A stretch of 64,000 bases of DNA from Rhodopseudomonas palustris HaA2 (GTDB lineage Bacteria; Pseudomonadota; Alphaproteobacteria; Rhizobiales; Xanthobacteraceae), in NCBI RefSeq assembly GCF_000013365.1, contig NC_007778.1, positions 5,194,501 to 5,258,500 on the forward strand, in the 5' to 3' direction. The notes beneath the pieces were generated by a model, which was not told where the DNA came from, did not search any database, and saw only the letters and a program-made list of their open reading frames with translations. A program made the position numbers and the translations under genes. Of the stretch, positions 31,331 to 39,564 are shown in pieces (the first letter of the stretch is position 1; every line of letters begins with the position of its first letter).

Positions 31331-32089
31331 ATGGACCGTCGCGCTATCCTCAAGGCCTTCGCGGGCCTCGCCCTTTGTCCGCTTTGCGCCAGCGCCGGCG
31401 TTGCCGGGGAAGGCGGGCATCATTGGGGCTATGAAGGCGACGGCGGACCGGCGAAGTGGGGCGAGCTCGATCCGGCCAACCAGTTCTGCAGTGTCGGCGT
31501 GCAGCAATCGCCGATCGATATCGGCACGACGATCGGAGCCAATCTGTACCCGATCGAGATCCGTTGGGCGGACACGGCCGACACCATCGTCAACAACGGC
31601 CACACCATCCAGCTCAACGTCGCCGAAGGCAGTCACCTGAAGCTCGGCGGCGTGACCTTCAAGCTGGTTCAGTTCCATTTCCATCATCCGAGCGAGCATC
31701 TGATCGACGGCAAGAACTTCCCGATGGAAGTGCACTTCGTTCATCGCGCGGATTCCGGCACGCTCGGCGTGGTCGGCGTTCTGATGCAGCCCGGCAAGGC
31801 CAACGCCGCCTTCAGCAAGATCGTCGCGACAATGCCGCAGAGCGAGGGACCGGCGAAAAAGGCCGACCCGGCGATCGATCCGAACGCGCTGCTGCCGGAG
31901 ACCCGCAACTATTACCGCTACGAAGGCTCGCTGACGACGCCGCCATGCTCCGAGATCGTCGACTGGATGGTGCTGGCGAGTCCGATCACCGTGGCGGCCG
32001 ACGACATCGCCGCCTTCGCCAAGCTGTATCCGATGAATGCGCGGCCGGTGCAGAAGGACAACCGCCGCTTCGTGCTGCAGTCGAACTGA
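31331..32089 (+). CDS. acaP: Alpha-carbonic anhydrase, periplasmic
   Basis: 252 residues. Zinc histidines His116, His118 (QFHFHH) and His135 (MEVHFVH) are intact, as are the gatekeeper Thr in SLTTPPCSE and two cysteines suited to the usual disulfide (Cys53 and that of TTPPC). A twin-arginine-like start MDRRAILKAF precedes a hydrophobic segment, so export to the periplasm is expected. An alpha-type enzyme called AcaP was described in Rhodopseudomonas palustris as needed for bicarbonate use; this is probably its counterpart, so the symbol is by resemblance. The ATG at 31331 has GGAG 8 bases upstream; the ATG at 31295 would give a longer, less typical signal. A terminator follows. Confidence 0.93.
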   Translation: MDRRAILKAFAGLALCPLCASAGVAGEGGHHWGYEGDGGPAKWGELDPANQFCSVGVQQSPIDIGTTIGANLYPIEIRWADTADTIVNNGHTIQLNVAEGSHLKLGGVTFKLVQFHFHHPSEHLIDGKNFPMEVHFVHRADSGTLGVVGVLMQPGKANAAFSKIVATMPQSEGPAKKADPAIDPNALLPETRNYYRYEGSLTTPPCSEIVDWMVLASPITVAADDIAAFAKLYPMNARPVQKDNRRFVLQSN

Positions 32090-32115
32090 GCGACCGCAAC
32101 GCGCATCGCAGATAC

Positions 32116-32152
32116 AAAAAGACCCGAGCCGCTGTCCGGCTCGGGTCTTTTC
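32116..32152. terminator. Bidirectional Rho-independent terminator
   Basis: AAAAGACCCGAGCC / GGCTCGGGTCTTTT stem with a 7-base loop and A and T runs on its two flanks, between the convergent carbonic anhydrase and pseudo-caspase genes. Confidence 0.92.
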
Positions 32153-32182
32153 GCTGAACTCTGAACGTGGTTGCTGCTGTGG

Positions 32183-33058
32183 TCAGCCGCCGCTCGCCGG
32201 GGTTGCATCGGCGGTGACCGGCGCCAGGGTGACGTCGTCGACCAGCGAGGACGACAGCGACGGCACTTGCGCGCCGTTGGTCGCGCGCGTGACGGCGAGC
32301 CGCGCCTTGGTGAAAGCGGCTTCGGCGCTGACGACGCGAGACGAGATCGAGCCGAGCAGCGCCCCGACGAGGATGCTGTTCTGGCCGTCGCCGTCCTCGG
32401 CGACCTTGCCGGGCGTCGACGATGACAGCACCAGCGCGTTGGCCGGCGCATTGATCGGCGCAAGACCATGCGAATAGGCACGGAAGCGGCGCTCATAGGG
32501 ATTGCGGCGCGAGGCGTCGACGATCGCGAGCTTGGCTTGCACGCCGCGCTCCTGCATCGCGCCGAGCACGGATTCGATGCTGATACCGGTGCGGCGGACA
32601 TCGGCCTCGTTCCAGATCCGGGCGTCGACCGGGATCATGTAGCTCTCGCGGCCGGACTGGATGCCATAGCCGCCGAAGAACAGCACGACGGTGGAATCCT
32701 TGGTGACGCGGGACTTCATCCGCTCGATCGCCTGGAGCAGATCGTCGCGGTTGGCATCCTCGATCATGTCGACGTCGAAACCCTCGCGACGCAACGCTCC
32801 GCTGAGCGCGCGCGCATCGTTGATCGGTTGCACCATCGGCTGCGACGCATCCGGATAGCGGCCGTTGCCGATCACCAGCGCAAAACGCGACGCGGCCGGG
32901 CCGGAGCCGTCGATCCGGGCGACATCCTTGCTGCCGTTCGGATCGCCGACGCGCTTGTTCAGCGCGGCATGCGCCCCGATCGCCAGCGACACCACGCCGA
33001 TCAAAGCGGCGATGGTGGTGATCGAGCGGCGCGACAGGCCGGGTACACGAAACGTCAT
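32183..33058 (-). CDS. Caspase-family (C14) homologue with substituted catalytic dyad
   Basis: 291 residues. After a short basic N-terminus, a membrane anchor or signal (ITTIAALIGVVSLAIGAHAA) is followed by a p20-like caspase fold: RFALVIGNGRYPDASQPMVQ, INDARALSGALRREGFDVDM. In active members the dyad reads GHGIQ and DACRNNP. Here Tyr131 replaces His (FFGGYGIQSG) and Ser183 replaces Cys (IVDASRRNPYE), so cysteine protease activity is not expected. Such Tyr/Ser variants are known among bacterial caspase homologues. The ATG at 33058 follows GGAAGACTGAG; longer readings lack a signal. Probably a periplasmic or membrane-tethered pseudoenzyme with a binding role (inference). It converges with the carbonic anhydrase and is not in an operon. 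Confidence 0.88.
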   Translation of the reverse strand: MTFRVPGLSRRSITTIAALIGVVSLAIGAHAALNKRVGDPNGSKDVARIDGSGPAASRFALVIGNGRYPDASQPMVQPINDARALSGALRREGFDVDMIEDANRDDLLQAIERMKSRVTKDSTVVLFFGGYGIQSGRESYMIPVDARIWNEADVRRTGISIESVLGAMQERGVQAKLAIVDASRRNPYERRFRAYSHGLAPINAPANALVLSSSTPGKVAEDGDGQNSILVGALLGSISSRVVSAEAAFTKARLAVTRATNGAQVPSLSSSLVDDVTLAPVTADATPASGG

Positions 33059-33539
33059 CTCAGTCTTCCTTATCCACGCGACATCGTTCGCGCCGGAGAC
33101 ATTTGTCTGTGAAGGATGAACCAATCCAGTGCGGGAAAATTGCGCTCAATTTGCGGCATCGCACCATAAGAAAGCATTAGCTGTTTCAAGGCTTTCGGGC
33201 AACCCCACAATCTGGCGACCGTATAACCCGAAGGCACTTCCCTTCCTAGACCACGGATTTTCTTGGAACCGATCACGTCTCATCAGCCAATATTGCACGG
33301 CGTGACTTTGTGCCCCGGGGCTAATCTTGCGATCCAGCGTTAGTCTTGGACAGGCCTTGGAACGCAAGATCATCCGGGACGCTGCTTTGGTCGTCGGAGC
33401 CGGATCTTCCGTTCAGCAGATTCTGGAGCCAGACCGCAAACCGCCAGGGCTGTTCGCCCCGCCGGCCGCCGATTTGTCAATCGGACCGATCCGTGCGAGT
33501 TCTCAATGGCTTGACGGTTCGGAACGGCGGGACGAAGGC
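33059..33539. other. Gene-free divergent region
   Basis: 481 bp between the pseudo-caspase and the 33540 gene. The frame of the latter stays open to 33327 but without a start signal or protein-like composition. Relatively AT-rich around 33130-33290. No clear repeat or RNA gene. Confidence 0.5.
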
Positions 33540-35279
33540 ATGGACAAGTTGAAGATGGCCGGCGCGGCCTACCGCGCGCTGACCGCCCGCAAACAGGCGC
33601 CGTCGCTCTACGACCTGTGCGACCCGGTCTTCCTCGGCCGCAAGCACGGGGATCCGCACATCGCTAAATTCTACCGGACGGCGCTCGGCAATCCGGCGCT
33701 GCGCCCCTTGTTGCGCAAGGCCGGCCTGCCGGAGCTGAATGACCCGGTCCGGTTCCGCGCCATCCGCGACGCGTTGATCGCGGCGCGAGACGAGGCCGAT
33801 CCGGATTGGACCGCGATCGGCCGTCCGATCGCCGAACTGATCGACAGCGTCCAATTGCAGCATCCGCGCCCGCCTGCCTCCATCGCGCCGACCCAAATGC
33901 CTCGGCTCGCCGACATCGACAGCGCGATCCGGGCCACGAGCGACCATCTGCTGCGGTCGTGGGAACACAACGGCTTCATTCCGACCTACGCCGCCTTCAA
34001 CCTGATCGGCGATCCGGATTTCGGCAGCCCGGCGTTCCTCGCGGCGCTCACCGGGCTGAATGCGCGCAGCTACAAGAATTCGACGCTGCTGTTCAATCTG
34101 GCGCGGGTGTTCATCGCCCGATCGCCGGCCGCGGGATTGATCAACCCGCCGTGGCGCGGCATCGCCGAGCCGATCTGGGCGCCGGTGCAAATCCGGCATC
34201 GCTCGGCCTATTACGACGCCTTCTACGTCGAAGCGCTGCTGAGCTTCATCGAAACCGGACTCGGCACGCCCGAAGACGTTCGGGCGGCCCGCCGGATCGT
34301 CGCCGACATGGTCCAGTTCTGCATCGAGACCAGCCGCGAACGCGTGCGGTCGGCGGAGGGCGAGAGCTTCGATGTGATCACGGCGCTGGCGCCGCCGCCG
34401 CATCCTCGCTTCAGCCGTTTCTTCACCCAGATCAAGCAGAACCTCGGCTTCGGCGTCTACGTCCCCGACTGCGACACCACCGCCTGCGCGATCTCGGCCG
34501 CCACCCAGGCCAATTCCACCGATCCGATCCTGGACCGGCCGCTGATCGATTTCTACGCTGGCTATCAGGTGCGAGCCGGAGCCAACGAACCGCTGGTCAC
34601 CGTCCCGCTCAACGACAACGTCGACTATGAGGGCGGCATCGCCACCTGGATCGACAGCATTTCCGGCGAGCGGCCGTTCGGCAACGACCTCGATCCGACG
34701 CTCAATCTCGACGTGCTCGAAGTCAGCTTCCGCAACTGCGCGCGCTGGGCCATCGTCGAGACGCCGTCGCGCCTGGACACGGTGCGACGGATCGTCGATT
34801 TCCAGCGCCGGCTGGTGGCGAGCGGCGCCTTCGCCGAGCCGAAATCGCACGTCTACTATCTGCCCGAACTGTATTGCGCCTATTTCGGCCGCTGCTACGC
34901 CTCCTTCCGCGCCCTCGACGAAGGTGCCAGACGCGCGATCGATCCTGACGGCGTGTTCGAATTCATCCGCGAGCGCGTCCTGGCCTATGTCGCGGACGAA
35001 CTGGTGGCGAAGGAGATGAACGTGTTCGACGCCGCGCTGGCGCTGATCGCGCTCGGCCATCTCGACGGCGACCTCGCGCACTTCACGCCGGCGCTGCATT
35101 GCGTCCTCAATCACCTCGGCGAGGGCGGGCGGCGCGGCCCGTTCAAGGCCTATGAATGGAATAAGATGAAAACCCCGACCCGCATCCTGGTCGGCGGACC
35201 GGAGGTCACCTCGGCCTTCGTGCTGATGGGGCTGGCGCTGGCGCGCAAGGCGATCCTGCAGCGCCCACGCAACGGCTGA
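33540..35279 (+). CDS. Protein of unknown function, helical-repeat type with a DCDTTA motif
   Basis: 579 residues, no signal peptide or membrane span. The body alternates helices in pairs (SAYYDAFYVEALLSFIETGL; VRRIVDFQRRLVASGAFAEP; SHVYYLPELYCAYFGRCYAS; ERVLAYVADELVAKEMNVFD; DAALALIALGHL), the texture of an alpha/alpha toroid as in terpenoid cyclases or prenyltransferases. Residues 310-315 read D-C-D-T-T-A within YVPDCDTTACAISAAT, close to the D-x-D-D-T-A acid motif of class II terpene cyclases and at a comparable place before a helix. I do not recognise the family with certainty, and the cyclase link is a hypothesis. The ATG at 33540 follows GACGAAGG. It stands alone between a pseudo-caspase and a nuclease-like gene. 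Confidence 0.82.
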   Translation: MDKLKMAGAAYRALTARKQAPSLYDLCDPVFLGRKHGDPHIAKFYRTALGNPALRPLLRKAGLPELNDPVRFRAIRDALIAARDEADPDWTAIGRPIAELIDSVQLQHPRPPASIAPTQMPRLADIDSAIRATSDHLLRSWEHNGFIPTYAAFNLIGDPDFGSPAFLAALTGLNARSYKNSTLLFNLARVFIARSPAAGLINPPWRGIAEPIWAPVQIRHRSAYYDAFYVEALLSFIETGLGTPEDVRAARRIVADMVQFCIETSRERVRSAEGESFDVITALAPPPHPRFSRFFTQIKQNLGFGVYVPDCDTTACAISAATQANSTDPILDRPLIDFYAGYQVRAGANEPLVTVPLNDNVDYEGGIATWIDSISGERPFGNDLDPTLNLDVLEVSFRNCARWAIVETPSRLDTVRRIVDFQRRLVASGAFAEPKSHVYYLPELYCAYFGRCYASFRALDEGARRAIDPDGVFEFIRERVLAYVADELVAKEMNVFDAALALIALGHLDGDLAHFTPALHCVLNHLGEGGRRGPFKAYEWNKMKTPTRILVGGPEVTSAFVLMGLALARKAILQRPRNG

Positions 35280-35436
35280 AGCAGAGCCGACGGACTCTCG
35301 CGCCGAGTTGAAGCCTCTGTCCGCGCATCGCGCTGGCCCGACCGTCAAATAACCATCACAATCGGCAGACCTTGCTCCATCGACCCGGCACGCTGGCGCA
35401 CCAGCCGTGAACATCCCGATCGAGATCGGCCAACCC

Positions 35437-36165
35437 ATGCTGAAGACCTTCCTGCTTCCGCTCTGTCTCGTCCTGCTGTTGCCGGTGACGGCGCAGGCTG
35501 CCGACGTCACCGGCGTTCCGAAGATCCGCGACGGCGATCATGTCACGATCGGCGGCGCCCGTATCCGGCTGGCGGGCATCGACGCGCCTTCACTCGATCA
35601 GCTGTGCCTCAACCCCAAGGGCGAGCGATGGACCTGCGGCGTCGCCGCGCGCGACGCGCTGGCGGCCCACGTCGGCGGCAAGAGCTGGACCTGCCGCGTT
35701 ACGCGCACGGAGAAGAACGGCCTTTCGATCGCGAAATGCGAGGTCGACGGCGAGGACATCCAGCAATGGATGGTCAAGAACGGCTGGGCGCTGTCTTACG
35801 TTCGCGTCGCGCGCACCTATGACGCCGACGAGAAACTGGCGCGCGCGGCACGCGCCGGATTGTGGCAGGGCGCGTTCATCGCGCCGTGGGACTGGCGGGT
35901 GCGCAACAGCAAGACCGCCGTTCTCGGCGCGACCAGGCCGCCGAAGAATGCGCGCCGAATTCTGCTCGCCTCGGCCTCCGGCCCCGTCGCGCCGTCACCA
36001 GACTGCACCATCAAGGGCAACGTCAACACGGCGGGCGAGTGCATCTATCACAAGCCGACCAGCCGCTGGTATGCCAAGATCAAGATGACGATCAGCAAGG
36101 GGACGCGCTGGTTCTGCTCGGTCGAAGAAGCCGAAGCCGCCGGCTGCCGCGAGACCCGACGCTGA
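35437..36165 (+). CDS. Secreted SNase-like (thermonuclease-fold) protein with degenerate active site
   Basis: 242 residues. A signal peptide MLKTFLLPLCLVLLLPVTAQ is followed by an SNase-like OB domain (KIRDGDHVTIGGARIRLAGI, DAPSLDQLC, WMVKNGWALSYVRVARTYDA). A C-terminal Cys/aromatic tail (CTIKGN... GECIYH... RWFCSVEEAEAAGCR) is common to many SNase-like proteins of this group. Staphylococcal nuclease needs Arg35, Glu43 and Arg87. The Arg of RLAGIDAP is present, but the Glu site in IDAPS is Ser and the second Arg site in KNGLSIAKC is Leu, so classical nuclease activity is doubtful. The ATG at 35437 is chosen over a GTG at 35407 because it begins the signal peptide directly. It is likely periplasmic; function unknown. 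Confidence 0.85.
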   Translation: MLKTFLLPLCLVLLLPVTAQAADVTGVPKIRDGDHVTIGGARIRLAGIDAPSLDQLCLNPKGERWTCGVAARDALAAHVGGKSWTCRVTRTEKNGLSIAKCEVDGEDIQQWMVKNGWALSYVRVARTYDADEKLARAARAGLWQGAFIAPWDWRVRNSKTAVLGATRPPKNARRILLASASGPVAPSPDCTIKGNVNTAGECIYHKPTSRWYAKIKMTISKGTRWFCSVEEAEAAGCRETRR

Positions 36166-36252
36166 CCCGGCCCACTCGCGCCCTGGTCGCTTGAATTCGA
36201 TCGCGCGCGGCGGCAAGGTTCCGCAGCATTTCAATCTCCAGAGGACAGCATC

Positions 36253-37440
36253 ATGGCCGTCAGCGCCGGACGGGAATTCCTCGCGATTCCCGGCCCCACC
36301 AATATGCCCGACGAGGTGCTGCAGGCGATGCATCGCCCGGCGCTCGACATCTATTCGAGGCAGATGGTGGAGCTCAGCGACAGCTTGCTGAGCGACCTCA
36401 GCCGGCTGTTTGCGACGAAAGGCAAGTCCTACATCTACATCGCCAACGGCCACGGGGCCTGGGAGGCGGTGATCAGCAACGTGCTGTCGCGCGGCGACAA
36501 GGTGCTGGTGCTGGAGAGCGGCCGCTTCGCGCTGGGCTGGGGCAATGCCGCGCAGGCGATGGGCTGCGAGGTCGAGGTGCTGAAGGGCGACTGGCGTCGT
36601 GCGGTGCGGCCCGACGAGGTCGAGGAGCGGCTGCGCCGCGACAAGGACCACAGCATCAAGGCGATCATGGTGGTGCAGGTCGATACCGCATCGAGCGCCT
36701 ATAACGATATCGAAGCGATCGGGCGCGCGATCAAGGCCGCAGGGCATCCGGCGCTGTTCATGGTCGACGCCGTCGCCTCGCTCGGCTGCATGCCGTTCGC
36801 GATGGACAAATGGGGCATCGACGTCGCGATGTCCGGTTCGCAGAAGGGCCTGATGTCGCCGCCCGGCCTCGGCTTCGTCGCGGTCGGCGATCGCGCCCGC
36901 GCGGCGCACCAGACCGCCGGCCTGCGCACGCCGTATTGGGACTGGACCCAGCGCGACGGGCCGGAGCATTACCAGAAATATGCCGGCACCGCGCCGGTGC
37001 ATCTGCTGTTCGCGCTGCGCAAGGCGCTCGACATGCTGTTCGAAGAAGGGCTGGACAACACCTTCACACGCCACCGGCTGCTCGCCGAAGCGGTGCGCCG
37101 CGCCGTCGCGGTGTGGTCCGAAGGCCAGGTGTTCAGCTTCAATATCGCCGATGCCGCCGAGCGCGCCGACACGGTGACCACGGTGCGCGCCGCCGAGGGC
37201 CACGACCTGTTCGCGCTGCACCGCTATTGCAAGGACAAATGCGGCGTGGTGCTGGGCGTCGGCATCGGCGAACTGCAGAACCGCGCCTTCCGCATCGCCC
37301 ATATGGGCCACGTCAACGCCCCGATGCTGCTCGGCACGCTCGGCGTCGTGGAAATGGCGCTGGCCGCCCTCGACATCCCGCACCGCAAAGGCGGCGTCGC
37401 CGCCGCGATCGGCTATCTGGCCGAAAGCGTGCCGGCGTAG
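36253..37440 (+). CDS. Class V aminotransferase, serine-glyoxylate aminotransferase type
   Basis: 395 residues, a PLP enzyme. Lys198 in SGSQKGLMSPPG binds PLP and Asp172 (MVDAVASLG) contacts its ring. The family N-terminus GREFLAIPGPTNMPDEVLQAMHRP and the tail RIAHMGHVNAPMLLGTL match serine-glyoxylate / alanine-glyoxylate transaminases, which make glycine and hydroxypyruvate in the serine cycle or photorespiration-like glyoxylate recycling. AGAGGA lies 8 bases before the ATG. No serine-cycle genes are near. A Liv-type transporter converges from the right across a family B palindrome. Confidence 0.92.
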   Translation: MAVSAGREFLAIPGPTNMPDEVLQAMHRPALDIYSRQMVELSDSLLSDLSRLFATKGKSYIYIANGHGAWEAVISNVLSRGDKVLVLESGRFALGWGNAAQAMGCEVEVLKGDWRRAVRPDEVEERLRRDKDHSIKAIMVVQVDTASSAYNDIEAIGRAIKAAGHPALFMVDAVASLGCMPFAMDKWGIDVAMSGSQKGLMSPPGLGFVAVGDRARAAHQTAGLRTPYWDWTQRDGPEHYQKYAGTAPVHLLFALRKALDMLFEEGLDNTFTRHRLLAEAVRRAVAVWSEGQVFSFNIADAAERADTVTTVRAAEGHDLFALHRYCKDKCGVVLGVGIGELQNRAFRIAHMGHVNAPMLLGTLGVVEMALAALDIPHRKGGVAAAIGYLAESVPA

Positions 37441-37486
37441 ATTCCGAAGGAAGTTCGGCCTGCTGACTCGCCCCGCGCACGGCAGG

Positions 37487-37626
37487 CTCCCTCGCCCCGC
37501 TCTTGCGGGGAGAGGGGTGGGGTGAGGGGCGACGCGCGTCGCGAACTCTCGACCTTGTCGAGACGCCCCCTCACCCGGATCACCGCTACGCGGTGATCCG
37601 GCCTCTCCCCGCGAGCGGGGAGAGGT
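37487..37626. repeat. Extragenic palindrome, family B, copy 2
   Basis: CTCCCTCGCCCCGCTCTTGC, GGGGAGAGGGGTGGGGTGAG, CGCCCCCTCACCCGGATCAC and GGCCTCTCCCCGCGAGCGGG; nearly the same layout as 3011-3150, between the convergent aminotransferase and binding-protein genes. Confidence 0.87.
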
Positions 37627-37642
37627 TACTAAGCCCTCTTCT

Positions 37643-38794
37643 TTACTGCTTCAACCGGAACGCGCCGTCGCGGATCTCGATCAGGAATGCGGAGCGCTCG
37701 TCATAGCCGTTATGGTTGTCGGGCGTCATATTCGACAGGCCGTTGTTGAGCGCGAGGTCCTTCGACTTCTCGATCTGGTCGCGGATCGCGGCGCGGAATT
37801 CCGGCGTGCCGGGCTTGGCAGCCTTGAGCGCCGCGGGAATCGCGTTCTCGACCAGCGTCATCGAATCCCACAGATGTACGCCGAAAATGGTCGGCGCCGC
37901 GCCGCCATTGGCGGCCTTGTAGGCGTCGACGAAGCGCGCCTTGACCTTGCGGAACGGACTGTCGGCCGGCATATCCTCGGCGCCCGAGAACGCCTCGCCG
38001 GCGAAGATCGCGCCTTCGACGTCCTTGCCGCCGAGCTTGATGAATTCCTCGGTGGCGACGCCGTGGGTCTGATAGATCGCCCCCTTGAAGCCGCGCTCGC
38101 GCAGCGCCTTCTGAGGCAGCACCGCCGGCGTTCCGGCAGAGGCGATGAACACCGCGTCGGGCTTGGTGGCGATGATCTTCAGCACCTGGCCGGTGACGCT
38201 GGCATCGCTGCGCGCATAGACCTCGTGGGTGGTGAGTTCGAAGCCGAGCTTGGGCGCCGCGGCGGCGAGCACCTTGTAATAGCCTTCGCCGTAGGCGTCG
38301 GAGAAGCCGATATAGCCGACCTTCTTGGCGCCGGTCTTGGCGATGTATTTGCCGATCGCCTCCGCCATGATGTCGTCGTTCGGCACCACCTTGTAGACCC
38401 ATTTGCGCCGCTCATCCATCGGCGCGACCAGGATCGCGGCCGCCGCCATCGTCATCAGCGGCGTCTTGGCTTCGGCGGCGATGTCGATCAGCGGCAGGCT
38501 CACCGGGGTCAGCGACGAGCCGATCAGCACGTCGACCTTCTCTTCCGACAGCAGCTTGCGGGCATTCTGCGCCGCCTTGGTCGGATCGGATTCGTCGTCC
38601 AGCGCGAAGTAGGTCACTTTCTCGCCGCCGATTTCCTTGGGCAGCGCCGCCACCGTCTTGGATTGCGGCTGGCCGAGCGCGGCGCCGGGGCCGGACGCGC
38701 TCATGGTGATGCCGATCTTGATCTCGGCCTGCGCCGCAGTCACACCGGCCAGCATCGTCGCCAGCGCGACGATCAGAGTCTTGGTCTGTTGCAT
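37643..38794 (-). CDS. ABC transporter substrate-binding protein, Liv/aromatic type
   Basis: 383 residues. A signal peptide MQQTKTLIVALATMLAGVTA, cut near AQA-EIK, is followed by a Peripla_BP_6 two-lobe domain (EIKIGITMSASGPGAALGQP, VDVLIGSSLTPVSLPLIDIA, YIGFSDAYGEGYYKVLA). It is the binding component of the importer encoded just upstream on the same strand (ATPase, fused permease-ATPase, permease) and is the last gene of that set, 44 bp after livF. GGAGGAGG precedes its ATG. In this bacterial group such systems often import aromatic acids or branched amino acids; the ligand cannot be assigned here. Confidence 0.93.
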   Translation of the reverse strand: MQQTKTLIVALATMLAGVTAAQAEIKIGITMSASGPGAALGQPQSKTVAALPKEIGGEKVTYFALDDESDPTKAAQNARKLLSEEKVDVLIGSSLTPVSLPLIDIAAEAKTPLMTMAAAAILVAPMDERRKWVYKVVPNDDIMAEAIGKYIAKTGAKKVGYIGFSDAYGEGYYKVLAAAAPKLGFELTTHEVYARSDASVTGQVLKIIATKPDAVFIASAGTPAVLPQKALRERGFKGAIYQTHGVATEEFIKLGGKDVEGAIFAGEAFSGAEDMPADSPFRKVKARFVDAYKAANGGAAPTIFGVHLWDSMTLVENAIPAALKAAKPGTPEFRAAIRDQIEKSKDLALNNGLSNMTPDNHNGYDERSAFLIEIRDGAFRLKQ

Positions 38795-38838
38795 TGACGT
38801 CCTCCTCCGTTGGTTCTTCTTTGGTAATCGTCGTGTCG

Positions 38839-39564
38839 TCAGTACTCGTGCCCGCCGAGGCCGAGATAGCTTTCGACCAGTCTCGGATCCTGGGCGATGT
38901 CCGCCGGAGAGCCCTGCTTGGTGATGGCGCCGAGCTCCATGACGTAGGCGTAGTCCGCGACTTCCAGCGCGGCGCGGGCATTCTGCTCGACCAGCAGGAT
39001 CGACACGCCGGTCGTGCGCAGATCGGTGAGAATGTGGAACACGTCGCGCACAATTCGCGGCGCCAGCCCGAGGCTCGGCTCGTCCAGCATCAGCAGCGTC
39101 GGCCGCGCCATCAACGCCCGCCCCATCGCCAGCATCTGCCGTTCGCCGCCGGACAGCGTGCCGGCGAGTTGCACACGTCGCTCCTTCAGCCGCGGCAGCC
39201 GGCTATAGATCTCCTCGATCGTTGTCTTGCGCTCTGCGCGGCTCCTGCGAAAGCCACCGAGCAGCAGATTGTCCTCGACCGCCATGTCGGCGAACAGCTC
39301 GCGCCGCTCCGGTACGAGACAAAGTCCCGCCTTGACCCGCGATTCCAGCATGACGCTGCTGACGTCCTCACCGCGGAAGCCGATCCGGCCGCGCGCTTTC
39401 AGCAGGCCCATGATGGCGTTGAGCAGGGTGGTCTTGCCGGCGCCATTGGCGCCGATCACGGTCACCAGCGCACCTTGCTCGACCTTGAGCGAAACGTCGT
39501 GCACCACCTCGGCGCGGCCATACGCGACGCTGACGTTCTGCACGTCGAGGAGGGCCGCGGTCAC
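38839..39564 (-). CDS. livF: Liv-type ABC transporter ATPase
   Basis: 241 residues. Walker A GANGAGKTT (38-46), signature LSGGERQM, Walker B LLMLDEPSLGLAP, and the LivF-type tail VMELGAITKQGSPADIAQDP. It pairs with the ATPase half of the fused protein upstream to power import. The GTG start at 39564 overlaps the upstream stop by GTGA. An internal ATG reading would lose the first strand. It lies between the fusion gene and the binding-protein gene in one operon. Confidence 0.94.
   Translation of the reverse strand: MTAALLDVQNVSVAYGRAEVVHDVSLKVEQGALVTVIGANGAGKTTLLNAIMGLLKARGRIGFRGEDVSSVMLESRVKAGLCLVPERRELFADMAVEDNLLLGGFRRSRAERKTTIEEIYSRLPRLKERRVQLAGTLSGGERQMLAMGRALMARPTLLMLDEPSLGLAPRIVRDVFHILTDLRTTGVSILLVEQNARAALEVADYAYVMELGAITKQGSPADIAQDPRLVESYLGLGGHEY

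Noticed and set aside
33327-33539. 71-codon N-terminal extension of the 33540 gene
   Set aside because: No ribosome site at its start and a composition unlike the rest of the protein; the ATG at 33540 is better placed.
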